DNA from: JBJFGR01 sp051892875
Lineage (GTDB): Bacteria > Pseudomonadota > Gammaproteobacteria > Enterobacterales > Succinivibrionaceae
Direction of reading: 5' to 3'
Assembly: GCA_051892875.1 (NCBI GenBank)
Contig: JBJFGR010000139.1
Coordinates: forward strand, 1 to 30,990
DNA: 30,990 nt
Shown: one piece after another, positions 7,903-17,073 of the stretch
Layout of the letters: each line of letters starts with the position of its first letter
Position numbering within the stretch: position 1 is the stretch's first letter
Made by a program: the position numbers and the translations under genes
The notes under the pieces: model-generated
Told to the model about the DNA's origin: nothing
What the model saw: the letters and a program-made list of their open reading frames with translations, nothing else
The model's database searches: none

Positions 7903-9387
7903 TTAGCTTAATTTATTTTCAAGTTCCTTTTTATATTTATTATTTAAAGTTACAAAAAGTTTTTCAACATCTTTGTTCATATTTTGTGTTAGGGAACTTA
8001 CCCAAAATATACTAATAGATGAAATAGCAAATGCTGGAACTAAAGAGTATAGATTATATGGTTGGTATAATTCCCATAAGATAACTGTACTAGCACCAAC
8101 TATCATCCCAATGATTGCTGAAAGAAGTGTCATTTTTCGATAAAATAAAGAGATTACAACAACAGGACCAAAAGAAGCACCGAAACCAGCCCATGCATAA
8201 GATACAAGTTGTAAAACTACAGATTTAGGATTAGAAGCTATTATAATAGCTACTGCTGCTACTAATAGTAACATTATTCTACTAACCCAAAGTAATTCTT
8301 TCTGACTTGCTGTTTTGCGTATAAGTTTTGCGTAAAAATCTGCAGTTAAAGTTGAAGATGCAACTAATAGTTGACAGGATAATGTACTCATAATCGCTGC
8401 TAAAATAGCAGATAATAAAATACCTGCTAACCAAGGTGAAAATAGAGCGTTTGTTACAATGATGAATATCTGTTCTGGATCCTTTATATTAATTTCAGGA
8501 TGAACAGCAGCAAAAGCTACACCATAGTAACCAACAAGCACAGAGCCTAATAGGCAGAAAATCATCCATGAAATACTAATTCTACGAGCACCAACTAAAC
8601 CATGAACTGTTGAACTTGCCATAAATCTTACTAGTATATGAGGTTGTCCTACATATCCAAGTCCCCAACCTGCTAGAGATATAAGTCCAATAATAGATGT
8701 ATCTTTAATAATATTTGTCATACTAGTATCTTTTTGGGATATTAATTGATTTGCTAAATCTAACGAACCAATATCTGTTAAGATTACAATAGGAGTTACT
8801 ATTAGAGCAAAAATCATAAGTGTTGCTTGTACAGCATCTGTCCAGCTAACAGCAATAAATCCGCCAATAAATACATATAAAATTGTAGAAGCTGCACCGA
8901 TAATTAGAGCATTTGAATAGTCTAACCCAAAAGTTTGTTCAAATAACTTTGCACCTGATACCATACCTGAAGCACAATATACAACAAAGAATATTAAGAT
9001 AATAAGTGCTGAAACAATAGCTGTTATACGATAGGTATCATTAAATCTAGATGCAAAATAATCTGGTAGAGTTAGAGAGTTTGAAGCATTTGCGGTAAAA
9101 GAACGTAAGCGTGCTGCGACAAATTTCCAATTACACCATTGCCCAATAGTCAAACCAATAGCTATCCATGCTTGGGATAAACCTGACGAAAATAAAGCTC
9201 CAGGTAATCCCATTAGTAGCCATCCTGACATGTCTGAGGCACCTGCTGATAATCCAGTAATAAGCTTTCCTAAACGTCTGCCACCAAGCACGTAATCTGA
9301 TAAAGAAGATGTTGTTCGTGCGGCAATTAATCCTATGACTAACATAGAAAATATATACACGATAAAAGTGGTAGTAGTTGTTATCAT
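7903..9387 (-). CDS. putP: Sodium/proline symporter PutP
   Basis: Inner-membrane Na+-coupled proline uptake carrier of the SSS family. The N-terminal part is nearly diagnostic: LSDYVLGGRRLG, LSAGASDMSGWLLMGLPGA (the ion and substrate site region of TM2) and ALTLPDYF-like SLTLPDYFASRF. GWGLGYVGQPHILVRFMA and the helices through YAWAGFGASFGPVV follow in the family order. Length (494 residues from this start) equals E. coli PutP (502) closely. I use the ATG at 9387 because GGGA lies just upstream and the protein then begins as others do; an in-frame ATG six codons earlier (9405) has no ribosome site. Likely imports proline for osmotic balance or as nutrient. Confidence 0.95.
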   Translation of the reverse strand: MITTTTTFIVYIFSMLVIGLIAARTTSSLSDYVLGGRRLGKLITGLSAGASDMSGWLLMGLPGALFSSGLSQAWIAIGLTIGQWCNWKFVAARLRSFTANASNSLTLPDYFASRFNDTYRITAIVSALIILIFFVVYCASGMVSGAKLFEQTFGLDYSNALIIGAASTILYVFIGGFIAVSWTDAVQATLMIFALIVTPIVILTDIGSLDLANQLISQKDTSMTNIIKDTSIIGLISLAGWGLGYVGQPHILVRFMASSTVHGLVGARRISISWMIFCLLGSVLVGYYGVAFAAVHPEINIKDPEQIFIIVTNALFSPWLAGILLSAILAAIMSTLSCQLLVASSTLTADFYAKLIRKTASQKELLWVSRIMLLLVAAVAIIIASNPKSVVLQLVSYAWAGFGASFGPVVVISLFYRKMTLLSAIIGMIVGASTVILWELYQPYNLYSLVPAFAISSISIFWVSSLTQNMNKDVEKLFVTLNNKYKKELENKLS

Positions 9388-9529
9388 ATAAATCCCAATA
9401 TACAATATGTTTAAATTTGCACATTATATTACAATATAACTAAATTTAACATTTATATTATTGGCTAACAAACTATAATTTCGTGTATACAATTTTTTAT
9501 AAAAGTATGATTATATGTTTTTTATAAAT

Positions 9530-10276
9530 TTATTTTTGTTGTTGCAACCATTTTTTAAAAGCTTCCTGAGTAGCTTTGTCTGCACTGCTATAGATTGAAA
9601 TTAAACCATTTAACATCTGAGTATTTTCAGAATTTGCATGTTGTTTTGAAGAGGTATTATTATTTTCAACAGGTTTTATTTGCTGATTAATCGGAGCAAT
9701 AACTTGATTTGGACAATTTACAAAATCGCTATCTTTACAATCTTTAATGGTTTTATTTACTTTTTTTATTTTTTGACTATTTTCATTTGAAATATATAAA
9801 AGATCTAAGGATTGTAATTCAGCTCTAAAATCACGATCTAACTGGAATCCTTTCTCTGATTTTAAAACAAAATAATTTGCTGTCTGGGTATCAACAGGTT
9901 GTCCATTATTAGAAAGTGTAATTTGTTGATTATCAACGAAATCTGAAGCATCATCATAAGTTGAAATTCGTTTATAGGAAAAGGTGTAGTTATCTTCTTT
10001 ATTTGTGTGAGGTATATTTATAACAATAGGGTTTGTTGCTGTAACTAACATGGAGTTACCACCGTTTCTGAAGTTTCCCTTAAACAAAACAACAACTTGA
10101 TGCTGTCCTTCTGATAACTCAACTTCTTTTGTATTTGAAAATATAGATGATTGTTTTTCACCGTCTAGAATTACTATAGAGAAATTTTTGGGTGTCTTAA
10201 ATGTAGCAGCTTCTGTGATGGTTGGTAATAATGAAGAAGCTAGGCACATAGTGGTAAATATTTTATTTAGTCGCAT
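9530..10276 (-). CDS. Exported DUF2057 (YccT-type) protein
   Basis: A secreted protein of about 248 residues with a signal peptide (MRLNKIFTTMCLASSLLPTI then TEA-A). The segment FSIVILDGEKQSS ... VELSEGQHQVVVLFKGNF is the YccT/DUF2057 pattern (a '+LDG......', then '+.L..G.HQ+V....') known in many gammaproteobacteria. The C-terminal end, STADKATQEAFKKWLQQQ-like, forms the short helix that ends this family. Function is unknown; the E. coli YccT homologue has been linked to curli control, which does not prove a role here. The start at 10276 has AGGAAAT 7 bases upstream; an ATG 20 codons earlier (10336) would mask the signal peptide. putP follows on the same strand after 142 bases. Confidence 0.8.
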   Translation of the reverse strand: MRLNKIFTTMCLASSLLPTITEAATFKTPKNFSIVILDGEKQSSIFSNTKEVELSEGQHQVVVLFKGNFRNGGNSMLVTATNPIVINIPHTNKEDNYTFSYKRISTYDDASDFVDNQQITLSNNGQPVDTQTANYFVLKSEKGFQLDRDFRAELQSLDLLYISNENSQKIKKVNKTIKDCKDSDFVNCPNQVIAPINQQIKPVENNNTSSKQHANSENTQMLNGLISIYSSADKATQEAFKKWLQQQK

Positions 10277-10569
10277 ATTTATTTCCTGATAATTAGTAAG
10301 TTTTGTTTTACGTATGGTATTAGAATACTTACTCATACTGTTATAATCGCTTAAAATTTATTTTCAATAATTATAACAGAATTGAATAAATAATGTTAAT
10401 TCAGTGTGAATTATACCTTTGTGAGAAAAATTTAAATAATAAACACTTAAAATTATTGTAAAAAATAAAATTTTTGTGTTTTCAAATCTGTAAAAATAAA
10501 AAAAAACATGTAAAATGTCGTTGTTTCCAAAATTATTAAAAAATAATAACATTTAGAGGATATTTATAT

Positions 10570-11580
10570 ATGAAGAAATTATTATTAGTAAGTTTTTTAT
10601 GTATATCAACATTTGGAACAGCTCAAGCAGCAACAGTATTCAAAAATGATACTGTAGGTTTGGATGTCGGTGGTCGAGTTCAAGGTAATTTAAACAGTGT
10701 AAACGCTTCTGAAAAAAATAATGGTAAAGTTACTTTGGATGGCAAAGTTCGTTTACGTACAAGTGGTTATTCCCAAATTACTGATGGTATAAAAGCCATT
10801 GAATTTACAGAATGGGAAGTGGCAGCAGCTAGTTCACAAGATGGAAAGTTTAAAACTCGTTATGCATATTTAGGTTTTAAAACAGACAATTATGGTCAAT
10901 TAGTTTTTGGTCAAAATCATACTGCTGCTTATAATGTTTTTGGTAAGACAGATATTTTTACAGATTTTACTTATAAGAAACATACATACTGGGATTTAGG
11001 TGGTCGTCAAGAAGGACAAGCAATCTATCAGATCAAAAAGAGTGGATTTTTAGCAGCTGCCTCTTATCAGACAGCTGTAAAAAACCTAAAAAATGGTTAT
11101 GCAGCAGCTCTAGGATATGAATTTAATAAGGATTTTCCTGTTTCAATCAACTTTGGTATAGATTCATATAATTTCGATGCTTATGAAAATACCATTGCCT
11201 CAGATGATAGAACAACATTTTATTCAGCTGTAAGTGCTGGTACTAATGGCAATGGTTTATATGGCGCTGTACTATATACTATTACTGATTATGATAAAGC
11301 TGAAGATAAGAATGCCGTTGAAGTGGTTGGTTCTTATACTTGGGATAATGGCATCAAGTTTATGGGGGCTTATAGATACCAAGAACAGGATAGTGCAACT
11401 TTAGTTTCTGAAATTGCATCTGAGTTATCATATAACTTTACACCTAATTTTAAAGTGTTTACAGAAGCACAAATTGGTTTAGGTGATATCGATAAAGTTG
11501 ATAATTTAGGTAAAAAGACAGGTTCAACAAAGGATCGTTCACCTGATAAGTTCTCTGTTGCTTTGCAATATAATTTCTAA
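10570..11580 (+). CDS. Outer-membrane porin
   Basis: A 336-residue Gram-negative trimeric-type porin. It begins with a clear signal peptide (MKKLLLVSFLCISTFGTAQA, cleaved before ATVF) and ends in a beta-strand with terminal Phe (SVALQYNF), the sorting signal read by the BAM complex. In between are alternating short amphipathic strands such as GLDVGGRVQGNL, RYAYLGFKTDNYGQLVFGQN, AASYQTAV and VEVVGSYTWDNGIKFMGAYRYQ. RYAYLGF...GQL.FGQ is the best-conserved block of this porin class. Length is typical of general porins; selectivity cannot be read. The ribosome site AGAGGA is 8-9 bases from the ATG. Transcribed alone, divergent from the DUF2057 gene, and closed by a strong terminator. Confidence 0.93.
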   Translation: MKKLLLVSFLCISTFGTAQAATVFKNDTVGLDVGGRVQGNLNSVNASEKNNGKVTLDGKVRLRTSGYSQITDGIKAIEFTEWEVAAASSQDGKFKTRYAYLGFKTDNYGQLVFGQNHTAAYNVFGKTDIFTDFTYKKHTYWDLGGRQEGQAIYQIKKSGFLAAASYQTAVKNLKNGYAAALGYEFNKDFPVSINFGIDSYNFDAYENTIASDDRTTFYSAVSAGTNGNGLYGAVLYTITDYDKAEDKNAVEVVGSYTWDNGIKFMGAYRYQEQDSATLVSEIASELSYNFTPNFKVFTEAQIGLGDIDKVDNLGKKTGSTKDRSPDKFSVALQYNF

Positions 11581-11611
11581 TCGATAATAAATCTTTCATC
11601 GAATAGTTTAA

Positions 11612-11648
11612 AAGAAACCACCTTATTAAGGTGGTTTCTTATTTTTAG
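11612..11648. terminator. Terminator between the porin gene and asnB
   Basis: A 13-base perfect stem (AAGAAACCACCTT 11612-11624 with AAGGTGGTTTCTT 11628-11640), 3-base loop and then ATTTTTAG. It lies 31 bases after the porin stop and is the best rho-independent terminator in the window. On the minus strand it lies 68 bases past the asnB stop and is followed by TTTAAAC, so it may end asnB too. Confidence 0.92.
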
Positions 11649-11708
11649 ATTTATACTTAGAATATCGATGATTCATGATCTATGATCTTTGAATATCTAT
11701 ATTTTTTA

Positions 11709-13400
11709 TTAGAACTTTTGTCCTTCATGATAAGAGTTATCGTGAACACCTTCAACTGCACGACCAGAAGGGTCAGCCATATTTTTGAATTTTTCATCCC
11801 ATTCTATAGCTTTTGGAGTTGAACAAGCTACAGATTTACCATATGGTACGGTTAAGATTGCAGATTGTAATGGGAATAGTTCTTCAAAAATGGAGCGATA
11901 TAAATATGCTTCTTTTGTAAGAGGTGTATTTAATGGGAAACGAGTTGCAGCTTCCTCAAACATTTGATCTGTTACTTCTTTTTCCGCATGATCACGCAAT
12001 GAATCAATCCATGAGTAGCCTACACCGTCTGAGAATTGTTCCTTTTGTCTCCATGCTATTTCATGTGGCAAGTAACTTTCAAAAGCTTGACGAACAATGT
12101 GTTTTTCAATTTTTCCATTTCCACACATTTTATCTTTTGGATTTAAACGCATAGCAATGTCAATAAATTCTTTATCTAAGAAAGGAACACGACCTTCTAC
12201 CCCCCAAGCAGCTAAAGATTTATTAGCTCTTTGGCAATCATATACATGTAATTGATCTAATTTTCTTACAGTTTCTTCATGAAATTCTTGAGCATTAGGT
12301 GCTTTATGGAAGTATAAATAACCACCAAATAGTTCGTCTGAACCTTCACCTGATAATACCATTTTTATACCCATTGCTTTGATATAACGAGCCATTAAAT
12401 ACATAGGAGTTGAAGCTCTGATTGTTGTCACATCATATGTTTCAATATGGTAAATTACATCACGTAATGCATCAATACCTTCTTGAACTGTAAAATTAAT
12501 TTCGTGGTGAATTGTACCGATTGCATCAGCAACAACTTTTGCTTTTGCTAAGTCAGGAGAACCTTTTAAACCAACAGCAAAAGAGTGTAATTGAGGCCAC
12601 CATGCCTGAGTTTTACCTTCATCTTCTATTCTATTTGCTGAAAAGGTTTTTGTTATGGCAGAAATTACGGATGAATCAAGACCACCTGATAGTAATACGC
12701 CATAAGGTACGTCACACATTAACTGACGCTTAACAGCATCTTCTAAACCTTTTTTTAAAACGTTTATATCTGATACATTATCTTTAACAGAGTCATATTC
12801 CATCCAATCACGTTTGTAGTATTTAACTATTTGATGACCATTCTTACTATATAAATAAGAACCTGCTGGAAATTCTTTAACAGTTTCGCATATTTCTACA
12901 AGAGCTTTCATTTCTGAAGCAACGTATAAATGACCATCTTTATCATAACCATAGTATAGTGGAATAATACCAATATGATCTCGTCCAATTAAGTATGTAT
13001 CTTCTTCAGAATCGTATAAAGCGAATGCAAAAATACCATTTATATCATCAAGAAACTTTTCTTTTTTTTCTTTGTATAATGCAAGGATACATTCACAATC
13101 AGAACCTGTTTGGAATTTAAAATCCACTGTTAATTTTGATTCAAGATCTTTATGATTGTATATTTCACCATTTACAGCTAATACATTGTTTTTTTCTGGA
13201 TTATAAAGAGGTTGAGCTCCATTATTTGGATCTACAATTGATAAACGTTCATGTACTAATATAGCTTTATCGCTAGTGTATACGCCTTCCCAATCAGGAC
13301 CACGGTGGCGCATTTTTCTTGACATCACAAGAGCCTGTTTTCTTAATTCAGGTACACTTGCAGAGTCTTTTATATCAAAAATCCCAAAAATTGAACACAT
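11709..13400 (-). CDS. asnB: Asparagine synthetase B (glutamine-hydrolysing)
   Basis: Makes asparagine from aspartate, ATP and glutamine. The start at 13400 (GAGGAAAAT upstream) gives MCSIFGIFDI, so the catalytic nucleophile Cys2 becomes the N-terminus after Met removal; an ATG seven codons earlier would bury it and is rejected. The N-terminal glutaminase domain has RHRGPDWEG, HERLSIVDP, LAVNGEIYNH and GSDCE. The synthetase domain has the ATP pyrophosphatase loop LSGGLDSS (about 237-244) and VLSGEGSDELFGGY. The length of 563 residues is close to E. coli AsnB (554). The tail FPLQSAILTVPYGKSVACSTPKAIEW is the usual AsnB end. Single gene; the 368-base upstream stretch is probably regulatory. Confidence 0.97.
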   Translation of the reverse strand: MCSIFGIFDIKDSASVPELRKQALVMSRKMRHRGPDWEGVYTSDKAILVHERLSIVDPNNGAQPLYNPEKNNVLAVNGEIYNHKDLESKLTVDFKFQTGSDCECILALYKEKKEKFLDDINGIFAFALYDSEEDTYLIGRDHIGIIPLYYGYDKDGHLYVASEMKALVEICETVKEFPAGSYLYSKNGHQIVKYYKRDWMEYDSVKDNVSDINVLKKGLEDAVKRQLMCDVPYGVLLSGGLDSSVISAITKTFSANRIEDEGKTQAWWPQLHSFAVGLKGSPDLAKAKVVADAIGTIHHEINFTVQEGIDALRDVIYHIETYDVTTIRASTPMYLMARYIKAMGIKMVLSGEGSDELFGGYLYFHKAPNAQEFHEETVRKLDQLHVYDCQRANKSLAAWGVEGRVPFLDKEFIDIAMRLNPKDKMCGNGKIEKHIVRQAFESYLPHEIAWRQKEQFSDGVGYSWIDSLRDHAEKEVTDQMFEEAATRFPLNTPLTKEAYLYRSIFEELFPLQSAILTVPYGKSVACSTPKAIEWDEKFKNMADPSGRAVEGVHDNSYHEGQKF

Positions 13401-13767
13401 ATTTTCCTCGTTATTTAACAACTAATAATCTTGAAAATAGCTAGAACAAAATATTGTCCTAAAGCTTCTAGGATATTCTACACAACTTTTGTTTGATTTA
13501 TAAAGTTTTTTGTGAAATTTTACAAAAAAATATTAAAAATGTTGTTCTTTAAAAATAAAAATGTGTGATTTAAAATGAATAAATGATGCACTTACCACAA
13601 ATTAAAATTAAATGTTGGAAAAATAACATTAAAAAAGTTAAACTTACAATAAAATACAACATTATGCACGTACAAATAATGAGTATTATATGAAGATACC
13701 TTATTATATTTTAAATTGCATAATGTTTATTTTGACTAATGTTCAACATTTTAAATAATAATTATGA
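13401..13767. other. Intergenic region upstream of asnB with inverted repeats
   Basis: No gene seen. It holds the asnB leader and the end of the EamA transcript. Two structures stand out: a near-palindrome CCTAAAGCTTCTAGG at about 13459-13473, and a perfect 11-base inverted repeat AACATTATGCA (13658-13668) / TGCATAATGTT (13717-13727). A further partial copy, TGATGCACTTAC, lies near 13583. They may be operator half-sites; which gene they would control is not known. Confidence 0.4.
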
Positions 13768-14679
13768 TTATTTAAATATTTTAAGAATTTTGTTGTATAA
13801 GATAGGTATCATTTTTTGGGAAATTACGAGACCAGACATTATTATGAAACTTGCAATCCAGCCTAAGACAGTAAGTTTTTCATTAAGTATTAAATCGCAT
13901 AATATTACTGAGAATACAGGCGTGGCATATAGATACACTATAGTAGAAATAGGCCCTAAAATCTTTACAGCAGCATTCCAAGTTGTAAAACATATAGCAG
14001 ATGCAATAAGACCTAAAAATAAGAAGTTAATAGAATTTTGAAAAGTAAATATAGCTTCGTAATTATACTGATGATTGCTAAATGGTATAAGTGGCAACAT
14101 AAACATAATACCATAAGCAATGGATCTTCTTGTTACCTGAATGGCATTATATCCAAAAGTATTTATTTTTTTTGAAACTACGGAGTATATGGACCAAATA
14201 ATACCAGCTAATACTGCGAGACTATCGCCTAGAGGATTAAAAGATAATTCATTTCCACGAGTACTTAATATGATAATACCAGTAATAGCAGCTACAAAAC
14301 CTAAAAAGAACCATATTGAAAGTTTTTCATCACGAGGATAAAAGATTTTATTGGTTATGGCCGTAAAAATAGGAGTTATAGCTAATATTATGCTCACGTT
14401 ACAAGCAGTGGTTAAGGTGAGGGCATAATTTTCAATTAAAAAATACATGCAAACCCCAGTTAAACCAGAGAGAATATAATAAGGTTCCTCTTTATAGTTA
14501 AATTTAACAGCTTTTGGATATATTATTTTTAGAGCTATTAAACCTAATATAAATCTTGTGATTAAAATTTCAATTGGGGTGAAATCATCTAATAAGCATT
14601 TGGTTGAAATATATGTAAAACTCCAACCAATTACAGTCAGCAAAGCCAATAAATGGCCTAAAGAACGTGGGTTTATCAT
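13768..14679 (-). CDS. EamA-family (DMT) transporter
   Basis: Inner-membrane protein of 303 residues with ten hydrophobic helices in two repeated halves, the plan of the drug/metabolite transporter superfamily. Each half opens with the EamA pattern: LLALLTVIGWSFTYISTKCLLDD near residue 10 and LGDSLAVLAGIIWSIYSVVSKK near residue 155. LGPISTIVYLYATPVFSVILCDLILNEKLTVLGWIA ends the second half in the standard way. Members export amino acids, nucleosides or other small metabolites; the substrate cannot be told. The ribosome site is poor (AGAG about 14 bases off). Its leader is an extreme A-rich tract on the coding strand (14690-14799). Confidence 0.88.
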   Translation of the reverse strand: MINPRSLGHLLALLTVIGWSFTYISTKCLLDDFTPIEILITRFILGLIALKIIYPKAVKFNYKEEPYYILSGLTGVCMYFLIENYALTLTTACNVSIILAITPIFTAITNKIFYPRDEKLSIWFFLGFVAAITGIIILSTRGNELSFNPLGDSLAVLAGIIWSIYSVVSKKINTFGYNAIQVTRRSIAYGIMFMLPLIPFSNHQYNYEAIFTFQNSINFLFLGLIASAICFTTWNAAVKILGPISTIVYLYATPVFSVILCDLILNEKLTVLGWIASFIIMSGLVISQKMIPILYNKILKIFK

Positions 14680-15030
<351 letters not shown>

Positions 15031-15231
15031 GTGAGTTATTATATAAATCGCAACGTTGAACAAGCAAAGATTAACTTAGAGATGTTTTATTTATCTAATA
15101 AATTTGATAGTATTTGTGAAGAACAGATGATGGTTTTTGTTAATAATTATCTTTCTATTACAAAAGTTCAATTGGAACATATACTGGCAGCTAATGATTC
15201 TAAAGTGAATGAAGCTGGAAATTCAAAGTAA
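15031..15231 (+). CDS. Small protein of unknown function (66 aa)
   Basis: I do not recognise this protein. It starts with GTG at 15031, chosen because AAGGAG (15017-15022) lies 8 bases upstream; a longer frame from TTG 14995 has no ribosome site. The product (VSYYINRNVEQAKINLEMFY...) is soluble, with no signal or membrane segment. It looks mainly helical: an amphipathic segment of about residues 8-22, an acidic segment with EEQMMVFVNNYLSITKVQLEHIL, and a polar tail. There is no cysteine pair or known motif. It stands alone between two divergent or convergent transcripts, with its own promoter candidate and a stem-loop 32 bases after its stop, which argues that it is a real gene. Could be a small regulator. 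Confidence 0.6.
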   Translation: MSYYINRNVEQAKINLEMFYLSNKFDSICEEQMMVFVNNYLSITKVQLEHILAANDSKVNEAGNSK

Positions 15232-15582
15232 TAATAAGTATAAGGTGGTGAATGCATTAGTGGAGTAGGAATGAAGACAAATATTTTTGTACATTCCTCT
15301 CTAGATATGATGAGCGTTTATTGAGGCATTTTATATAATTATTTAAGTAAGAGTAAAATCTTAAATTCATTAAAAGGTTGTTTGTAAAATATAAGACAGT
15401 TTTTCTAACAACTTTTATTTGTGGTTATTTCGCTTGTTTTTTTTCTTTTCTAATAGATTGGTGTAGTTCTTTTTCTTAAGTGTTATATAAGTTAGGAAAT
15501 ACTTTTGTCAAGATCTACACCATGAATAAAAAAATTTTTGTAAAACAATTTTGTTTTTTATAGCTCTTAAAAATAAGAGAAT
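15232..15582. other. Intergenic stretch with several stem-loops
   Basis: No gene seen. It contains the hairpin at 15263-15301 (listed separately), a weaker stem AAAAGgTTGTT / AACAACTTTT in about 15374-15418, and the inverted repeat TGGTGTAG / CTACACCA in about 15459-15523 with a long loop. Near 15565-15580 CTCTTA / TAAGAG forms a small stem close to the end of the minus-strand operon, but no good T-run follows it. Confidence 0.4.
15263..15301. other. Stable hairpin, possible structured RNA
   Basis: Stem built of GAG/CTC, AGGAATG (15267-15273) with CATTCCT (15292-15298) and ACAAA (15277-15281) with TTTGT (15286-15290), broken by a single bulge and a small internal loop, with loop TATT. It is more G/C-rich than its surroundings. 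No T-run follows, so it is not a standard terminator; it may protect the 3' end of the small gene's mRNA or belong to a small RNA. Confidence 0.45.
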
Positions 15583-17073
15583 CTATTTTTTTAAAACCAT
15601 TGGTTTTATATTACTATAGTTAATTTGTAAAGTTCTACCATAATTTAATCTGTTGATTTCTACACCGTCATATAAATAAGGGAAAAATTTTAATTTATCA
15701 TCAGTGTTATAAGGTGCGTAGTAAAGCGTTGTGCTATATTTATACATACAAGTTGCTATATCTGGAGAATTCTTGTAATGTTGTGCAGCACAATCATTAT
15801 ACTTTATACCTTGGCTTAATATATAACCAATTAATGTATGTTCTGTTGAATGAAAACCGTTTTTCCAAAAGTTGGTTTTCATGCCCCAATTTAATTCTCC
15901 ATTAACTTTATCTGTATATTTATTTATCCAAGTGTATAAGGTTTTATATATAGGGTATTCTTTAGAAAGTGCCAAATTAAGCATAGCTTGGTCTAATTCT
16001 GCATAAACCCACCATGAAGCTAGATTATTTGAAGCAGGACTTTCATACCAATGATCTTTTGTAGAATTTATAGCTGCATCTAAAGTTTCTATCATACCTT
16101 TTTTAGCAAAATTTATAATATCTTGATCTTCTAAAGCGAGACCTACAAGATATTCCATCCAAAATGTTTTGCTTCTATGACCAAAATCCATATGTCTGCC
16201 AGTTGGAGTTTTACATGAACTATTATCTATGCATCCATAAAAAATATTTTTTTCCTTATCATAGAAATGGGTATTAATAATTTTTACAGTATCTGTAATG
16301 ACTTTAGTCCAAGCATCACGATCTTCTTCAGGTATTAAACGCCAAGTTAGTATTAAGTATGCATTTAATTGATCTAATTGTCCTACTAATTCTAGCTGAG
16401 TATGTTTATCATTTTCAAAATCTTTTTTAGTCCATAAAAGTAGGTCTTGTGCTTTATCGTAGTAGTATTTATATATGTACTTTTGTTGTTTTTGTATTAC
16501 TTTAATAATCTCAGGGTTATGGGTTAAGTAAGCATTCATAGCAAGACCAAGTAGGGCGTATGATAAATCCTGAGTAGTTCTTGCATCTCGTTCAGGACCT
16601 TTTTGATTTGCTTCTATAAACCAAGAATAAAAACCACCTTTGGGATCTTGTGCTTTATTTAATAAAAAATCTACACCTTTTTGATGAAGATTAAGGTATT
16701 GTTCATTTCCAGTTAAATTGAATAAAACACCATAAGCATAAGTTTGGCGAGAGATCATGCGTGTATAATCTCTTTTAAAAATTTTTGATTTTATTAATTG
16801 TGGTGGCGATGGGGTATTATCGTTACAATATCCTCTATTATTTCGATTTGTACCGTTATTGCATAACCAAGTTGAAAATCTTCCATATTTATTATTTTTT
16901 ACAGCTGGTTTATTCCAAAATAAACCCAAGTCTTTTGCATGTTTTTTCCATTCTTTTTCTTTTGGTAGATCTGAGTACTTTTTTTCAGTATCAGCCGCTT
17001 GTGTTATATTTATGCTTGCAAGAGCTAGAATTGAAGCTATAGCAGAAAGTTTAATAACTTGCTTAAGTTTCAT
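15583..17073 (-). CDS. Exported AGE-type alpha/alpha-barrel protein
   Basis: A 496-residue protein with a signal peptide (MKLKQVIKLSAIASILALAS..., cleavage likely after TQA at about 26), so periplasmic or secreted. The rest looks like the N-acylglucosamine 2-epimerase / cellobiose 2-epimerase barrel: R-Q-TYAYG 109-115, TGNEQYLNLHQKGVDFLLNKAQD, GGFYSW 146-151, DLSYALLGLAMNAYL, DFGH 296-299 with W305-M-E, and ASWWVYAE 352-359. These correspond to the conserved family blocks with catalytic-type His and the Trp-Trp...Glu motif. Cys pairs 71/83 and 281/287 may form disulfides, as fits the periplasm. Most family members are cytosolic, so export is unusual. It overlaps the transglutaminase gene by 11 bases and shares its mRNA. 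Substrate unknown; a sugar epimerase or a polysaccharide-acting enzyme are the options. Confidence 0.7.
   Translation of the reverse strand: MKLKQVIKLSAIASILALASINITQAADTEKKYSDLPKEKEWKKHAKDLGLFWNKPAVKNNKYGRFSTWLCNNGTNRNNRGYCNDNTPSPPQLIKSKIFKRDYTRMISRQTYAYGVLFNLTGNEQYLNLHQKGVDFLLNKAQDPKGGFYSWFIEANQKGPERDARTTQDLSYALLGLAMNAYLTHNPEIIKVIQKQQKYIYKYYYDKAQDLLLWTKKDFENDKHTQLELVGQLDQLNAYLILTWRLIPEEDRDAWTKVITDTVKIINTHFYDKEKNIFYGCIDNSSCKTPTGRHMDFGHRSKTFWMEYLVGLALEDQDIINFAKKGMIETLDAAINSTKDHWYESPASNNLASWWVYAELDQAMLNLALSKEYPIYKTLYTWINKYTDKVNGELNWGMKTNFWKNGFHSTEHTLIGYILSQGIKYNDCAAQHYKNSPDIATCMYKYSTTLYYAPYNTDDKLKFFPYLYDGVEINRLNYGRTLQINYSNIKPMVLKK

Noticed and set aside
10364..10552. 62-codon minus-strand open frame between the DUF2057 gene and the porin
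   Set aside because: Its product is a Phe/Tyr/Asn-rich chain typical of translated A/T-rich promoter DNA, without a ribosome site; it would cover the porin promoter region.
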